Part shown: piece after piece, positions 1 to 7,636 of the stretch
Position numbering within the stretch: the first letter of the stretch is position 1
How the letters are laid out: each line of letters opens with the position of its first letter
From: Thermoplasmata archaeon
GTDB lineage: Archaea; Thermoplasmatota; Thermoplasmata; Lutacidiplasmatales; UBA184
Direction: 5' to 3'
DNA length: 41,703 nucleotides
NCBI GenBank assembly: GCA_022750155.1
Contig: JAKIWG010000019.1
Coordinates: forward strand, 1-41,703
Position numbers and translations under genes: made by a program
The notes under the pieces: model-generated
Told to the model about the DNA's origin: nothing
Databases searched by the model: none
The model's input: only the letters and a program-made list of their open reading frames with translations

Positions 1-71
1 TGTTTTCAGGCAGGCGAGCAAGTTTTCGGGCTGGATGCGCTATTCGGGCAAAGCCTTGCGGGCGGGCGCCG

Positions 72-79
72 TTAAATAG
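72..79 (+). promoter_or_regulatory. TATA-like box for the L7Ae-S28e-L24e operon
   Basis: TTAAATAG lies in otherwise GC-rich DNA about 72 nt before the L7Ae start. Transcription would begin near position 100, leaving a leader of about 50 nt that includes a GAGGA ribosome binding site at 142-146. This gene therefore looks leadered, unlike many others in the window. Nothing gene-like is visible in bases 1-71. Confidence 0.5.
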
Positions 80-150
80 GGGCTACCCTAGCGCGGCTTC
101 ACCCGTGAGCCGAGGACCCCGTCACAGGGTTCCGCTGACGCGAGGAAACG

Positions 151-522
151 ATGGCGCGACCGATTTACGTGCGTTTTGAGACACCCACCGAGCTCGCCGA
201 CAAGGCCCTCCAGCTCGTGCAGATCGCGAGCGAGACCGGAAAGATCCGGGTCGGGACCAACGAGGTCACCAAGTCCAGCGAACGCTCCGAGGCGAAGCTC
301 GTTGTGATGGCCGAGGACGTCGACCCGGTCGAGATCCTGGTGCACATCCCGATGCTCTGCGAGGAGAAGCGCATCCCGTACGTCTACGTCCCGAAGAAGC
401 AGCGGCTCGGCCAGTCCGCCGGTCTATCGAAGTCCGCCGCGAGCGTGGCGATCGTCGAGGCCGGCGAGGCGAAGGCGCTGCTGGAAGAGATCGCCCAGAT
501 GTTTCCGACCCTGAAGGCGTAG
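151..522 (+). CDS. rpl7ae: Ribosomal protein L7Ae
   Basis: A 123-residue protein of normal archaeal L7Ae length. Archaeal L7Ae binds kink-turns in 23S rRNA, in box C/D and H/ACA guide RNAs and in RNase P RNA. The family pattern is visible: a region around residues 33-42 ([10 protein letters not shown]) that forms the RNA-binding G-x-NE-x-TK motif, then the [13 protein letters not shown] strand-turn at about 50-62 and the hydrophobic C-terminal VAIVEAG. The ATG is preceded at good spacing by GAGGA. It is first in a same-strand run with S28e (25 nt gap) and L24e, the usual archaeal order. Confidence 0.97.
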   Translation: MARPIYVRFETPTELADKALQLVQIASETGKIRVGTNEVTKSSERSEAKLVVMAEDVDPVEILVHIPMLCEEKRIPYVYVPKKQRLGQSAGLSKSAASVAIVEAGEAKALLEEIAQMFPTLKA

Positions 523-547
523 GCCGCCCGGACGAACGGTTGGATCC

Positions 548-760
548 ATGGCAGACGAGAAGGGCTCCCCCGCCGAGGTCGTCGAGCTGATCGGCCGCAC
601 CGGGATGGCCGGCGAGGCGACCCAGGTCAAGGTCCGGGTGCTCTCCGGACGCGACCGCGGCAAGATCATCACGCGGAACGTCGCCGGACCGATCCGGCTC
701 GGGGACGTGCTGATCCTCCGCGAGACCGCGCGCGAGGCGCGCAAGCTCTCCGTCCGATAG
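548..760 (+). CDS. rps28e: Ribosomal protein S28e
   Basis: A 70-residue small-subunit protein with an OB-fold. The family signature is clear: [22 protein letters not shown] followed by [21 protein letters not shown] and the basic C-terminal [12 protein letters not shown]. The ATG at 548 gives the normal archaeal length. It sits between L7Ae and L24e, the conserved archaeal arrangement, with 18 nt to the next gene. Role (structural protein near the mRNA exit region of the 30S subunit) is family knowledge. Confidence 0.97.
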   Translation: MADEKGSPAEVVELIGRTGMAGEATQVKVRVLSGRDRGKIITRNVAGPIRLGDVLILRETAREARKLSVR

Positions 761-778
761 GACGGAACGGGGTCGATC

Positions 779-1264
779 ATGGTCGTCAAGCGCCAGTGCT
801 CGTTCTGCGCCGACGAGATCGAGCCGGGGACCGGCACGATGTTCGTCAAGCGCGACGGGAGCATCTTCCACTTCTGTTCCTCCTCCTGCCGAAAGCAGCA
901 GCTCCACCTGGGACGCGTCGGCCACCGCCTGAAGTGGACGCGCGCCCACGCGCTCAAGGTCGCCGCCGAGCAGAGCCACGCGACCGCGGCGAAGAACGCC
1001 GCCGCCGCGGCGGCCTCGCGTCCGGAGGGCCCCCGTTCCTCCGCGGCCAAGACCCGAGCGGCCGCGGCGAAGGGCGGCGGAAAGGCGCCCGCCGCGCCGT
1101 CGGCCAGCGAGCCCGCGCCGGTCGTCGCCCCGGCGGTTCCCGCCGAGGCCCCCCCGGCCGAAGCCAAGCCGAAGGCCAAGCCCAAATCGACGAAGGCCAA
1201 GGCCGCCGAGGCTCCCGCCTCCGACGCGAAGTCCACGGACCGCAAGGCGTCCAAGTCGACGTAG
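779..1264 (+). CDS. rpl24e: Ribosomal protein L24e with long Ala/Lys/Pro-rich tail
   Basis: Residues 1-65 are a standard archaeal L24e: a treble-clef zinc site from C7, C10, C33 and C37, then the RVGHRLKWTRAH region. Archaeal L24e usually ends near 60-70 residues. Here translation continues for about 95 more residues of low-complexity sequence rich in Ala, Lys and Pro, with repeated KPKAKPK and AAA runs. The reading frame is uninterrupted to a TAG, and codon use in the tail matches the window. The tail is probably disordered and basic; its role is unknown. Eukaryotic L24e also has a long basic tail, but the similarity may only be compositional. NDK, which often follows L24e in archaea, is 1.7 kb further on. 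Confidence 0.93.
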   Translation: MVVKRQCSFCADEIEPGTGTMFVKRDGSIFHFCSSSCRKQQLHLGRVGHRLKWTRAHALKVAAEQSHATAAKNAAAAAASRPEGPRSSAAKTRAAAAKGGGKAPAAPSASEPAPVVAPAVPAEAPPAEAKPKAKPKSTKAKAAEAPASDAKSTDRKASKST

Positions 1265-1342
1265 GCGAGAGCTCCCCGCGGCGTCTCTCATCGTCCATTG
1301 GAAGGGCGACGCTTTAGGCCGCGTATCCCGCTCGAACGTAGC

Positions 1343-1624
1343 GTGGACCCGATCGACCGTGACCCGGCGGACGCGGGGTGGTGCACGGCGTCGGACCTTG
1401 CCGAGTACGCGTACTGTCCCCGCGCCCATTTCTACCGCCATCATCCCCCTCCCGGCGGGATCGACCCCGAGAGCGCGCGATCTCAGCACGTCGGAACGCG
1501 CTACCACGCGCGACGTTCGATGGCGATGGAGACGAGGGAGCAGCACGCGGGTCGTTGGATCGCCGCGCTCGCCTTGGCCATCGGGTTGCTGTGGCTGGCC
1601 GTCTACTGGGGGGTCGGGCTATGA
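1343..1624 (+). CDS. Cas4-like RecB nuclease, N-terminal half with C-terminal membrane helix
   Basis: Using the GTG at 1343 this is 93 residues. Residues 13-35 (WCTASDLAEYAYCPRAHFY) match the N-terminus of Cas4/RecB-type PD-(D/E)XK nucleases, where the Cys (C25) is the first ligand of an iron-sulfur cluster; H55 in GTRYHARR fits the conserved motif I histidine. Residues about 72-93 form a hydrophobic membrane helix and the gene then stops. The next gene supplies the rest of the nuclease, and its ATG overlaps this stop (ATGA, 1621-1624). GTG 1343 has a CTTTAGG TATA-like box about 28 nt upstream, fitting leaderless translation; a TTG at 1298 is an in-frame alternative. No CRISPR array or other cas gene is present, so a CRISPR role is not supported. 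Confidence 0.7.
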   Translation: MDPIDRDPADAGWCTASDLAEYAYCPRAHFYRHHPPPGGIDPESARSQHVGTRYHARRSMAMETREQHAGRWIAALALAIGLLWLAVYWGVGL

Positions 1625-2139
1625 ACGCCGCGGAGGTCGTCGTCCTGGTCCTCGGGCTCACGGGCGCGTCGATATTCCTGATCGCGTCGTGGGTCCTCTG
1701 GACGCTCCATTCCGAGCGCCGATACGGCGCCCTCGTCCAGGTCGACCGGGGCTCGGGCCGCTCGCCGCCGCTCCGTTCGACGCGCTGGCGCCTCAGTGGG
1801 ACGCCGGATGAGCTCCGCCAGCAGAGGGACGGAACGATCGTGCCGGTCGAGTGGAAACGGCGTTCGGCGCCCCGCTCCGGTCCGTTCCTTTCCCACCGGG
1901 TCCAGGTCTGGGCGTACTGCCTCCTCGTCGAGGAGACGTTCGGTCGGGCCCCCGCGTTCGGGGTGCTGCGATACGGGGACGGGGTGGAGTTTCGGGTCCC
2001 GTGGGACCGGGAATCCTACCGTGCCCTCGCCTCCCTGCGCCGGAGCATTTCGGCCCCGTATCGGGGCGAGGCCACCCCGAGCGTCGGACGGTGCCGGGGC
2101 TGCGCCTTCCGTCACGCGTGCGACGCGCGGACCCTCTGA
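1621..2139 (+). CDS. Cas4-like RecB nuclease, C-terminal half with N-terminal membrane helix
   Basis: A 172-residue protein starting at the ATG inside the ATGA overlap with the previous gene. Residues 4-28 are a membrane helix. The soluble part carries the remaining PD-(D/E)XK residues: D63 (GTPDE), E77 and K79 (PVEWK), and Q95-xxx-Y99. The C-terminal C158-x2-C161-x5-C167 would complete the Cas4-type iron-sulfur cluster with C25 of the upstream product. Neither half alone has a full active site or cluster, so the two must associate, or be joined by a -1 frameshift at the overlap. If joined, the two helices form a hairpin that inserts the enzyme in the membrane with all catalytic parts on one side. 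Family: DUF83/Cas4-like; substrate unknown. Confidence 0.75.
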   Translation: MNAAEVVVLVLGLTGASIFLIASWVLWTLHSERRYGALVQVDRGSGRSPPLRSTRWRLSGTPDELRQQRDGTIVPVEWKRRSAPRSGPFLSHRVQVWAYCLLVEETFGRAPAFGVLRYGDGVEFRVPWDRESYRALASLRRSISAPYRGEATPSVGRCRGCAFRHACDARTL

Positions 2140-2142
2140 GGC

Positions 2143-2943
2143 TCAGTCCGGTCGGGTCCGCGCCAGGTGAACCTGGGTCCGGTACGGCAGTTCGACCTGC
2201 GCTCGGCCGGCCGTCGCGGGGTCGCGCTCCAAGAGCCGCCGGACATCCCCCGCGACCCGGTCGCGGACCTCGACGGGAGCGGCGGCGACGTAGCTCACCG
2301 AGAGGACCCTCGCCACGATCCCCTCCGGGTCGGTCCGGTGGAGGTAGTCGAACGTCCGCTCATCGAGGATCTCGAATCGGGGGTGGGCGGCGAGCGCCGT
2401 CCGCCAGGCCCCGTCGCGGATGGACCGGCCGTCCTTGGGGCGGTGTGCGTGGACGATCCGGCTGAGCTCGGCCACCCAGGGCGTCCGCTCGTCCCGCAGG
2501 TTGAACACCACACCGAGCCCCCCGGTGGGACGCAACACCCGGTCGATCTCGTCGAGCGCGGCGGCGGGGCGGAACCAATGGAACGCCTGGGCCACGACCA
2601 CCGCTTCGAGCCCGTGATCGGGGAGGGGGATCGCCTCGGCGATCCCGTCCCGGACGAGGGCGCCGGGCACCCGACGCTCGAGTTCCTCGCGCATCGCGGC
2701 GGTGGGCTCCACCGCGGTAAGCTGGAAACCGAACGGCAGGAGCGCGCGGGTGAACTTTCCGGTACCGGCCGCAAGGTCGAGCACGGGCGCGCCCGGGGTC
2801 AGCCCGAGGGTCGTGACGAGGTGGCGGACGGCATCGACCGGATACTCCGGGCGACCGAGCTCGTAGAGCGGGGCGACGGTCCGGAACGCCCGGGCCCCCT
2901 CGTCGATCCGGGTATCCGGGCTCGAGGGAAACGGCTCGCTCAT
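2143..2943 (-). CDS. Class I SAM-dependent methyltransferase
   Basis: A 266-residue Rossmann-fold methyltransferase of the Methyltransf_11/UbiE-like type. SAM-binding motif I is VLDLAAGTGKFT at about residues 53-64, motif II acidic residue is in LTAVEPTAAM, and VVVAQAFHWF with LRPTGGLGVVFN follow in the normal order. The target is not predictable; similar small proteins methylate metabolites. It faces away from NDK, with 68 nt between the two starts, and ends 3 nt from the stop of the Cas4-like gene (convergent). The ATG at 2943 is the only reasonable start. Confidence 0.85.
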   Translation of the reverse strand: MSEPFPSSPDTRIDEGARAFRTVAPLYELGRPEYPVDAVRHLVTTLGLTPGAPVLDLAAGTGKFTRALLPFGFQLTAVEPTAAMREELERRVPGALVRDGIAEAIPLPDHGLEAVVVAQAFHWFRPAAALDEIDRVLRPTGGLGVVFNLRDERTPWVAELSRIVHAHRPKDGRSIRDGAWRTALAAHPRFEILDERTFDYLHRTDPEGIVARVLSVSYVAAAPVEVRDRVAGDVRRLLERDPATAGRAQVELPYRTQVHLARTRPD

Positions 2944-3011
2944 CCACCCCCGCCCCGGCCCCCAGCCTCCGCGCCGCCAAACCTTTTCCCACGGGCGGAT
3001 TCCCCCGGTCG

Positions 3012-3470
3012 ATGCCCGAGGGAACGATCGAGCGGACCTTGGTCCTGGTCAAGCCGGATGGGGTCCGACGGGGGTTGGCGGGCGACCTCCTCGGCCGGTT
3101 CGAGCGCAAGACCCTGAAGATCGTGGCGGCCCGCCTGTTGACGGTGACCCCTCAGATGGCGGCGAAGCACTACGAGGAGCACGCCAGCAAGCCGTTCTAC
3201 CCGGGGCTCGTCACGCACATCACCAGCGGACCGGTCCTCGCCCTCGCGCTGGAAGGTCGCTCGGCGATCGGCGTCGTCCGGCTGATGGTGGGTGCGACGA
3301 ACCCCCAGACGGCCGCCCCCGGAACGATCCGGGGGGATTTCGGGAGTGCGGTCACTCCGAACCTCATCCACGCCTCCGACTCCACCGCCTCCGCCGAGCG
3401 GGAGCTCGCGCTGTATTTCGGACCCTCGGACTACCAGACGTACCACCGCCTCGACGCCGAGTTCGCCTGA
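3012..3470 (+). CDS. ndk: Nucleoside diphosphate kinase
   Basis: A 152-residue NDK that transfers the gamma-phosphate of NTPs to NDPs through a phosphohistidine. The N-terminus TLVLVKPDGVRRGL is the family signature and the catalytic His is H120 in the NLIHASDS motif. Other conserved parts are MVGATNPQTAAPGTIRGDF (residues 92-110). Length is typical. The start has an AAACCTTTT TATA-like element about 30 nt upstream, compatible with leaderless translation. It leads a run NDK-YrdC-MetAP with gaps of 5 nt and -4 nt. Confidence 0.97.
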   Translation: MPEGTIERTLVLVKPDGVRRGLAGDLLGRFERKTLKIVAARLLTVTPQMAAKHYEEHASKPFYPGLVTHITSGPVLALALEGRSAIGVVRLMVGATNPQTAAPGTIRGDFGSAVTPNLIHASDSTASAERELALYFGPSDYQTYHRLDAEFA

Positions 3471-3475
3471 GGGTC

Positions 3476-4054
3476 ATGCGCGACGCCCTCGCCGACGCGG
3501 CCGGGGCGCTCTCCCGGGGGAAGCTCGTCGTCTACCCGACCGACACGTTGCTCGGCCTCGGAGCGTGCGCGACGAGCCGTGCCGGCGTCGAGCGTCTCGC
3601 CGCGGCGAAGGGCCGACCCGGTGGCATGCCGCTGTCGGTCGCCTTCTCCTCCCTCGAGGAGGTCGAACCGTACGTGACCCTCTCGGAAGAGGCCCGTTCG
3701 TTCTGCCGACGACGGCTGCCCGGGCCGATCACGGCCCTCGCCCCGGCCACCCCTCTCGCCCGGCGTCGCCTGGCCGGCCCGATCCTGGGGGCCGGCCGGT
3801 CGCTCGGCTTCCGCGTCCCCGACCATCCGGTCGCGCGAGAGCTGGCGCGCCGCGTCGGACCGATCGTCTGCACCTCCGCGAACCGGCACGGGGAGCCCCC
3901 GGTGGCCGACCTCGCATCGGCGCGTCGCGTGTTCGGACGTGAGGTCGCGGTCTACCTGCCGCTCTTCCCCCCTCCCTCGGGGACCCCCTCGCGCCTGGTG
4001 GACCTCTCCGGACCGGAGCCGAGGGAGATCCCACGAGGAGGCGGGTCGCGGTGA
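3476..4054 (+). CDS. Sua5/YciO/YrdC family protein, likely threonylcarbamoyl-AMP synthase
   Basis: A 192-residue single-domain YrdC protein, lacking the extra C-terminal Sua5 domain. It would make L-threonylcarbamoyl-AMP from threonine, bicarbonate and ATP for the t6A37 tRNA modification. Family motifs: GKLVVYPTDTLLGLGACA at residues 15-32, the KGRP loop at 45-48, PGPITAL at about 82-88, LGFRVPDHPVAREL, and the GPIVCTSANRHGEPP motif at about 127-141. YciO-type members share the fold but are less certain in function, so the enzyme call is likely rather than proved. It starts 5 nt after NDK and overlaps the next gene by 4 nt. Confidence 0.85.
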   Translation: MRDALADAAGALSRGKLVVYPTDTLLGLGACATSRAGVERLAAAKGRPGGMPLSVAFSSLEEVEPYVTLSEEARSFCRRRLPGPITALAPATPLARRRLAGPILGAGRSLGFRVPDHPVARELARRVGPIVCTSANRHGEPPVADLASARRVFGREVAVYLPLFPPPSGTPSRLVDLSGPEPREIPRGGGSR

Positions 4055-4932
4055 CCGGCTACCCGGCGGACCTCGACCGATGGCGTCGCGCCGCGCGGAT
4101 CTCGGCGGAGGCCCGCGACCTCGGAGCCTCCCTCGTCGTTCCCGGCGCGCGGCGCCGCGACGTCGCGGACCGGATCGAGGAGTACATGCGTTCGAAGGGC
4201 GCGCAGCCTGCCTTTCCCGCCAACCTCTCCCGGAACTTCGAGGCCGCGCACTACACGCCGGACCCGGACGATGCGGAGGAGTTCGTGAGCGGAGACCTGG
4301 TCAAGGTCGACGTCGGCGCGCACCTCGACGGCGCGATCGCCGACACGGCCACGACCGTCGAGGTCGGGGGCGGCCGACGCTACGAGAATCTGATCCGCGC
4401 GGTGCGAGAGGCCGTCGACGCCGGGGTCCGTGAGGTGAAGGCCGGCGTCGCGGTGGACACGATCTCCGTCGCGATCGAACGGGCGATCCATGCCCGGGGC
4501 CTCAAGCCGGTCCGCAACCTGACCGGCCACACGATCGAGCGCTACCTGCTCCACGCCGGTAAATCGATCCCCAATGCCTCGGGGATGAGCTCGGCGAGCC
4601 TCTCGGAGGGGGAGGTGGTGGCGATCGAGCCGTTCGCCACGAACGGGGTGGGGGAGATCGAGAACGGCGCATTCGGCCACATCCAGCGGTTCCGGGCCGA
4701 CCCCGGACCGAAGGATGAGGTCGTCCAGTCGCTCTACCAGCGGTTCCGCACGCTCCCGTTCACGACCCGGTGGGTCGACGCGGAGGGGAGGGAACACCTG
4801 CTCAGGGCCAAACGCCTCCTGCAGAGCTATCCCATCTTCGTCGAGCGAGGACGCGGCTACGTCGCCCAGGCCGAGCACACGGTCCTCGTGGGGCCCCATG
4901 GGGGCGAGCTCCTGACGGCCGCGGGCGGCTAG
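4051..4932 (+). CDS. map: Methionine aminopeptidase, type 2
   Basis: A 293-residue archaeal type-2 enzyme that removes the initiator methionine from nascent proteins. The five metal ligands are all present: D87 (VKVDVGAHLDG), D98 (IADTATTV), H160 (NLTGHTIERY), E193 (AIEPFATNG) and E275 (AQAEHTVLV). The HTIERY motif and the 73-residue gap between D87 and H160 suit the archaeal/eukaryal type-2 insert arrangement. The start is a GTG that shares GTGA with the stop of the upstream gene; a strong GAGGAGG at 4035-4041 supports it. Translationally coupled to the YrdC-like gene. Confidence 0.96.
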   Translation: MTGYPADLDRWRRAARISAEARDLGASLVVPGARRRDVADRIEEYMRSKGAQPAFPANLSRNFEAAHYTPDPDDAEEFVSGDLVKVDVGAHLDGAIADTATTVEVGGGRRYENLIRAVREAVDAGVREVKAGVAVDTISVAIERAIHARGLKPVRNLTGHTIERYLLHAGKSIPNASGMSSASLSEGEVVAIEPFATNGVGEIENGAFGHIQRFRADPGPKDEVVQSLYQRFRTLPFTTRWVDAEGREHLLRAKRLLQSYPIFVERGRGYVAQAEHTVLVGPHGGELLTAAGG

Positions 4933-4955
4933 CGGGACGCTCGCCCTCCCGAGAG

Positions 4956-4965
4956 CTTGTAAACC
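4956..4965 (+). promoter_or_regulatory. TATA-like box of the MFS transporter gene
   Basis: CTTGTAAACC just after the MetAP stop lies 26 nt (centre) before a GTG at 4986 that opens the MFS protein. Spacing matches the leaderless pattern seen across this window and argues for GTG 4986 rather than upstream in-frame codons. Confidence 0.5.
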
Positions 4966-4985
4966 CCTTTGAAACTGGGCCGGCC

Positions 4986-6599
4986 GTGTCGTCGCCGGGG
5001 GCCGGGCCGGGCGCCGCGAGGCTGGACCCGAAGCGGGCCAACACCGTCCTCCTGATCCTCTCGGCGATGGCCCTGATGGTCACCTACGTCGAGACGATGG
5101 TCATCCCCGCGATCATCCGCTTCGACACGTTCTTCGATTTCCCCCCGATCTCCACCGTCGCCTGGATCCTCTCGGCGTACCTGGTCGTCGGGGTCGCCGC
5201 CACGCCCGTCTTCGGCAAGCTCGGGGACATCTACGGCAAGAAGCGGATGCTGGTCATCGTCATCGCGGTCTACTCCGTCGCGGTGACGCTCGCCGGGTTC
5301 ACCCCGGAGATCGCGACCCTCCTCGGGATCTCCCGGGCCAACGCCATCTACCTGCTCATCGCCGTGCGCGGGGTCCAGGGCCTCGGGATGGCAATGTTCC
5401 CGCTCGCCTTCGCGATGATCGGGGAAGAGTTCCCGCCCGCGAAGATCGCCACCGCCCAGGGGATCGTCTCGGCGATGTTCGCCGCCGGTGCGGCGATCGG
5501 GCTGTTCGGCGGGGCGTATCTGACCGACCGCTTCGGCTGGCAGTTCACCTACCATACCGTCGTCCCGTTCTCCTTCCTGCTGCTCCTCCTGACGATCGTC
5601 GTCCTCCAGGAGTCGCGTAGCCGCCTCGAAGCCCGGATCGACATCCCGGGCGCGGCGCTGCTCGCCTCCTCGCTCGCCGTAGCCCTCGTCGCGATCTCCG
5701 AAGGGCCGTACTGGGGGTGGGGCACGCTCGACCATCCGGTCGGGTCGGGGCTCTCCCTGGGCGTCCCCGAGCTCCTCGGCCTCTCGGTGCTCCTCGCGGC
5801 GCTGTTCCTGTACTGGGAGCCGCGTTCCAAGAGCCCCATCGTCGACTTCGCCCGGCTCAAGGAGCGCAACATCTGGGTGGCGAACGCGGTCGCGGTGATC
5901 GCCGGGTCGGCGATGTTCCTCGTGTTCGTGTCGAACTCGATCTACGCCCAGCTGCCGTACGTCGGGCTCGACCTCAGCGTCCTGCAGTTCGGTTACCTCG
6001 CCCTGCCCGCCGCGCTCTCGATGATGGTCCTCGGCCCGATCATCGGGCGCAACGTCGGCCGGATCGGACCGAAGCCCGTGATGATCGTCGGCTCGCTGGT
6101 GGTCGCCGCCGGGGGGTGCCTCTTGGCCGCGTTCCACTCCACGAGCCTCGAGCTCTCCATCGGGACGATCCCCCCGATGGTCGGGGTGATCGCCCTGTTC
6201 ATCGCGATGACCAACATCATCGTCCTCTCCTCCCAGCGCAAGGAGACGGGGATCCAGACGGGGATGAATGCCACGTTCCGTACGCTCGGCCAGAGCCTGG
6301 GGCCGGTGCTCGCGGCGACGATCACCGCCTCCTTCTCGACCGTCGTGGCGATCCAGGTGGGCGTGACGCAGGGCGGGCAACCCGTCTACGTCGACAAGGC
6401 GTTCCCGGCGAACATCGGGTTCGAGTACGTCTACCTGGTCGTCGCCCTGCTGGGAATCCTCGCCGCGGCGTTGTCGATGCTGTTGCAGAACTTCCGGATC
6501 GACGCGAGCGGCGTGCGCGTGGACGACGTCGCCAAGGGGGCCCGTCCCACGGCCCCCGCGGTAGCGCCTTCGGGGGTACCGTCGGCCTCGACCCGCTAG
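4986..6599 (+). CDS. MFS transporter, EmrB/QacA (DHA2, 14-TM) type
   Basis: A 537-residue integral membrane exporter of the major facilitator superfamily. The length and about 14 hydrophobic segments fit the drug:H+ antiporter-2 group. Motif A is GKLGDIYGKKR at residues 77-87, and a motif C-like Gly-rich helix (VSAMFAAGAAIGLFGGAYL) follows near 170-188. Substrate is unknown; relatives export drugs, dyes or metabolites. The start GTG 4986 is chosen because a TATA-like box is 26 nt upstream and because the reading frame further upstream overlaps the MetAP gene with unlikely Arg/Gly-rich sequence. The gene ends in a 4-nt convergent overlap with the ABC permease. Confidence 0.9.
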   Translation: MSSPGAGPGAARLDPKRANTVLLILSAMALMVTYVETMVIPAIIRFDTFFDFPPISTVAWILSAYLVVGVAATPVFGKLGDIYGKKRMLVIVIAVYSVAVTLAGFTPEIATLLGISRANAIYLLIAVRGVQGLGMAMFPLAFAMIGEEFPPAKIATAQGIVSAMFAAGAAIGLFGGAYLTDRFGWQFTYHTVVPFSFLLLLLTIVVLQESRSRLEARIDIPGAALLASSLAVALVAISEGPYWGWGTLDHPVGSGLSLGVPELLGLSVLLAALFLYWEPRSKSPIVDFARLKERNIWVANAVAVIAGSAMFLVFVSNSIYAQLPYVGLDLSVLQFGYLALPAALSMMVLGPIIGRNVGRIGPKPVMIVGSLVVAAGGCLLAAFHSTSLELSIGTIPPMVGVIALFIAMTNIIVLSSQRKETGIQTGMNATFRTLGQSLGPVLAATITASFSTVVAIQVGVTQGGQPVYVDKAFPANIGFEYVYLVVALLGILAAALSMLLQNFRIDASGVRVDDVAKGARPTAPAVAPSGVPSASTR

Positions 6600-7636
6600 A
6601 TCCCCGAGTGGCGCGCCAGCATCTTCTGGACCCCGTCGCACGTCAGCGCGACCGCGAATCCGAACAGCACGATCACCACCGCCGGGAACGCGTACATCCA
6701 CCACGAGTTCGCCGACCATTGCACCGCCCATCCCGAGCACGCGCCGCGGGCGAGCAGGTACCCCCACTCCGGGAACGGGAGGCTCGGGAGCGGCGTCACG
6801 AGGCCGTAGGGCCCGGTGGAGTAGACCGAGACCCCCCTTTCCGTTGACGCACTCGCGCCGAAGCACGCGAGGAACGGGAACGCCGAGAGGAGGAAGAACA
6901 GGTTCCCCACGTCCACCGGGATCTGGGCGAGCGCCGGGGCGAGGGAGTTGCCGAGCACGTGGCGCCGGAGCAGGAGCCCCCTCGAGGCTCCCGCGGCGCG
7001 GGCGGCCTCGACGAACGCCGCCTCCCGGACGACGCGGGCCCGGGCCCGGACCGGCCTCGCATAGTACGGCCACAGGACGGCCACGTAGCCGATCACGAAG
7101 GCCGGGAGCCGATGGGCGGGGGCGAGGAACGGCTCCACCCCGAGGAAGAGGATCGTCACCAGCACGAACGGGGGGACCCCGGCGATCAGGTCCGACCAGC
7201 TCGTCACCAATAGGTCGACGATCCCCTCGTCCTCGAGACCGGCAACGCCCCCCAATAGGAAGCCGAGGGAGAGCCCCGCAGCGAGGACGCTGCCGACGAT
7301 CGCGAGGTCCCACGGCGTCGCCTGGAAGAGCGCCGAGAGCTCGTCCACGCCGGCGACCGTGATGACCCCGAAGGGATGGGCCCAGCTCGGGCCGAGGGAG
7401 ATGCGCGGGTCGATCCACTCCGGATGGACGTCGAGCGAACCGAGCCCGTCCTGGAACCGCACGAGCGCCGCGAACCCCACCGCGGCGTAGGCCAGGAGGA
7501 GCCCGAGGCCCACCCAGAGCTCGCCGGCCACCTCGCTGCGACGTAGGCGCTCCCGCCACGGAAGGTCCCGCGCCCACGCCTGCGCGTCCTCGTCCTCCGA
7601 CGCCTCCCGCGCGGGGGCCGGCGCCGGTCCGCTCAC
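6596..7636 (-). CDS. ABC transporter permease, DppC/OppC-like
   Basis: A 346-residue inner-membrane permease of the peptide/nickel (DppC, BPD_transp_1) family. It has an N-terminal helix at about residues 38-60, a large loop, and four or five further helices. The EAA loop that contacts the ATPase is recognisable in AAFVEAARAAGASRGLLLRRHVLGNSLAP. It starts at a GTG sharing GTGA with the stop of the upstream fused permease, with GGAGGAGA just before it, so the two are translationally coupled partners. No ATPase or separate binding protein is encoded nearby, so they must come from elsewhere in the genome. Substrate (peptide, sugar, nickel) cannot be assigned. Confidence 0.85.
   Translation of the reverse strand: MSGPAPAPAREASEDEDAQAWARDLPWRERLRRSEVAGELWVGLGLLLAYAAVGFAALVRFQDGLGSLDVHPEWIDPRISLGPSWAHPFGVITVAGVDELSALFQATPWDLAIVGSVLAAGLSLGFLLGGVAGLEDEGIVDLLVTSWSDLIAGVPPFVLVTILFLGVEPFLAPAHRLPAFVIGYVAVLWPYYARPVRARARVVREAAFVEAARAAGASRGLLLRRHVLGNSLAPALAQIPVDVGNLFFLLSAFPFLACFGASASTERGVSVYSTGPYGLVTPLPSLPFPEWGYLLARGACSGWAVQWSANSWWMYAFPAVVIVLFGFAVALTCDGVQKMLARHSGI

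Noticed and set aside
1298-1342. TTG start for the first Cas4-like half, adding 15 residues
   Set aside because: No RBS or promoter fits it, the added residues are not conserved in character, and GTG 1343 has a TATA-like box at the leaderless spacing. Kept as an alternative only.
1298-2139. CRISPR-Cas locus suggested by the Cas4-like genes
   Set aside because: No repeat-spacer array, cas1, cas2 or effector gene occurs in the window.
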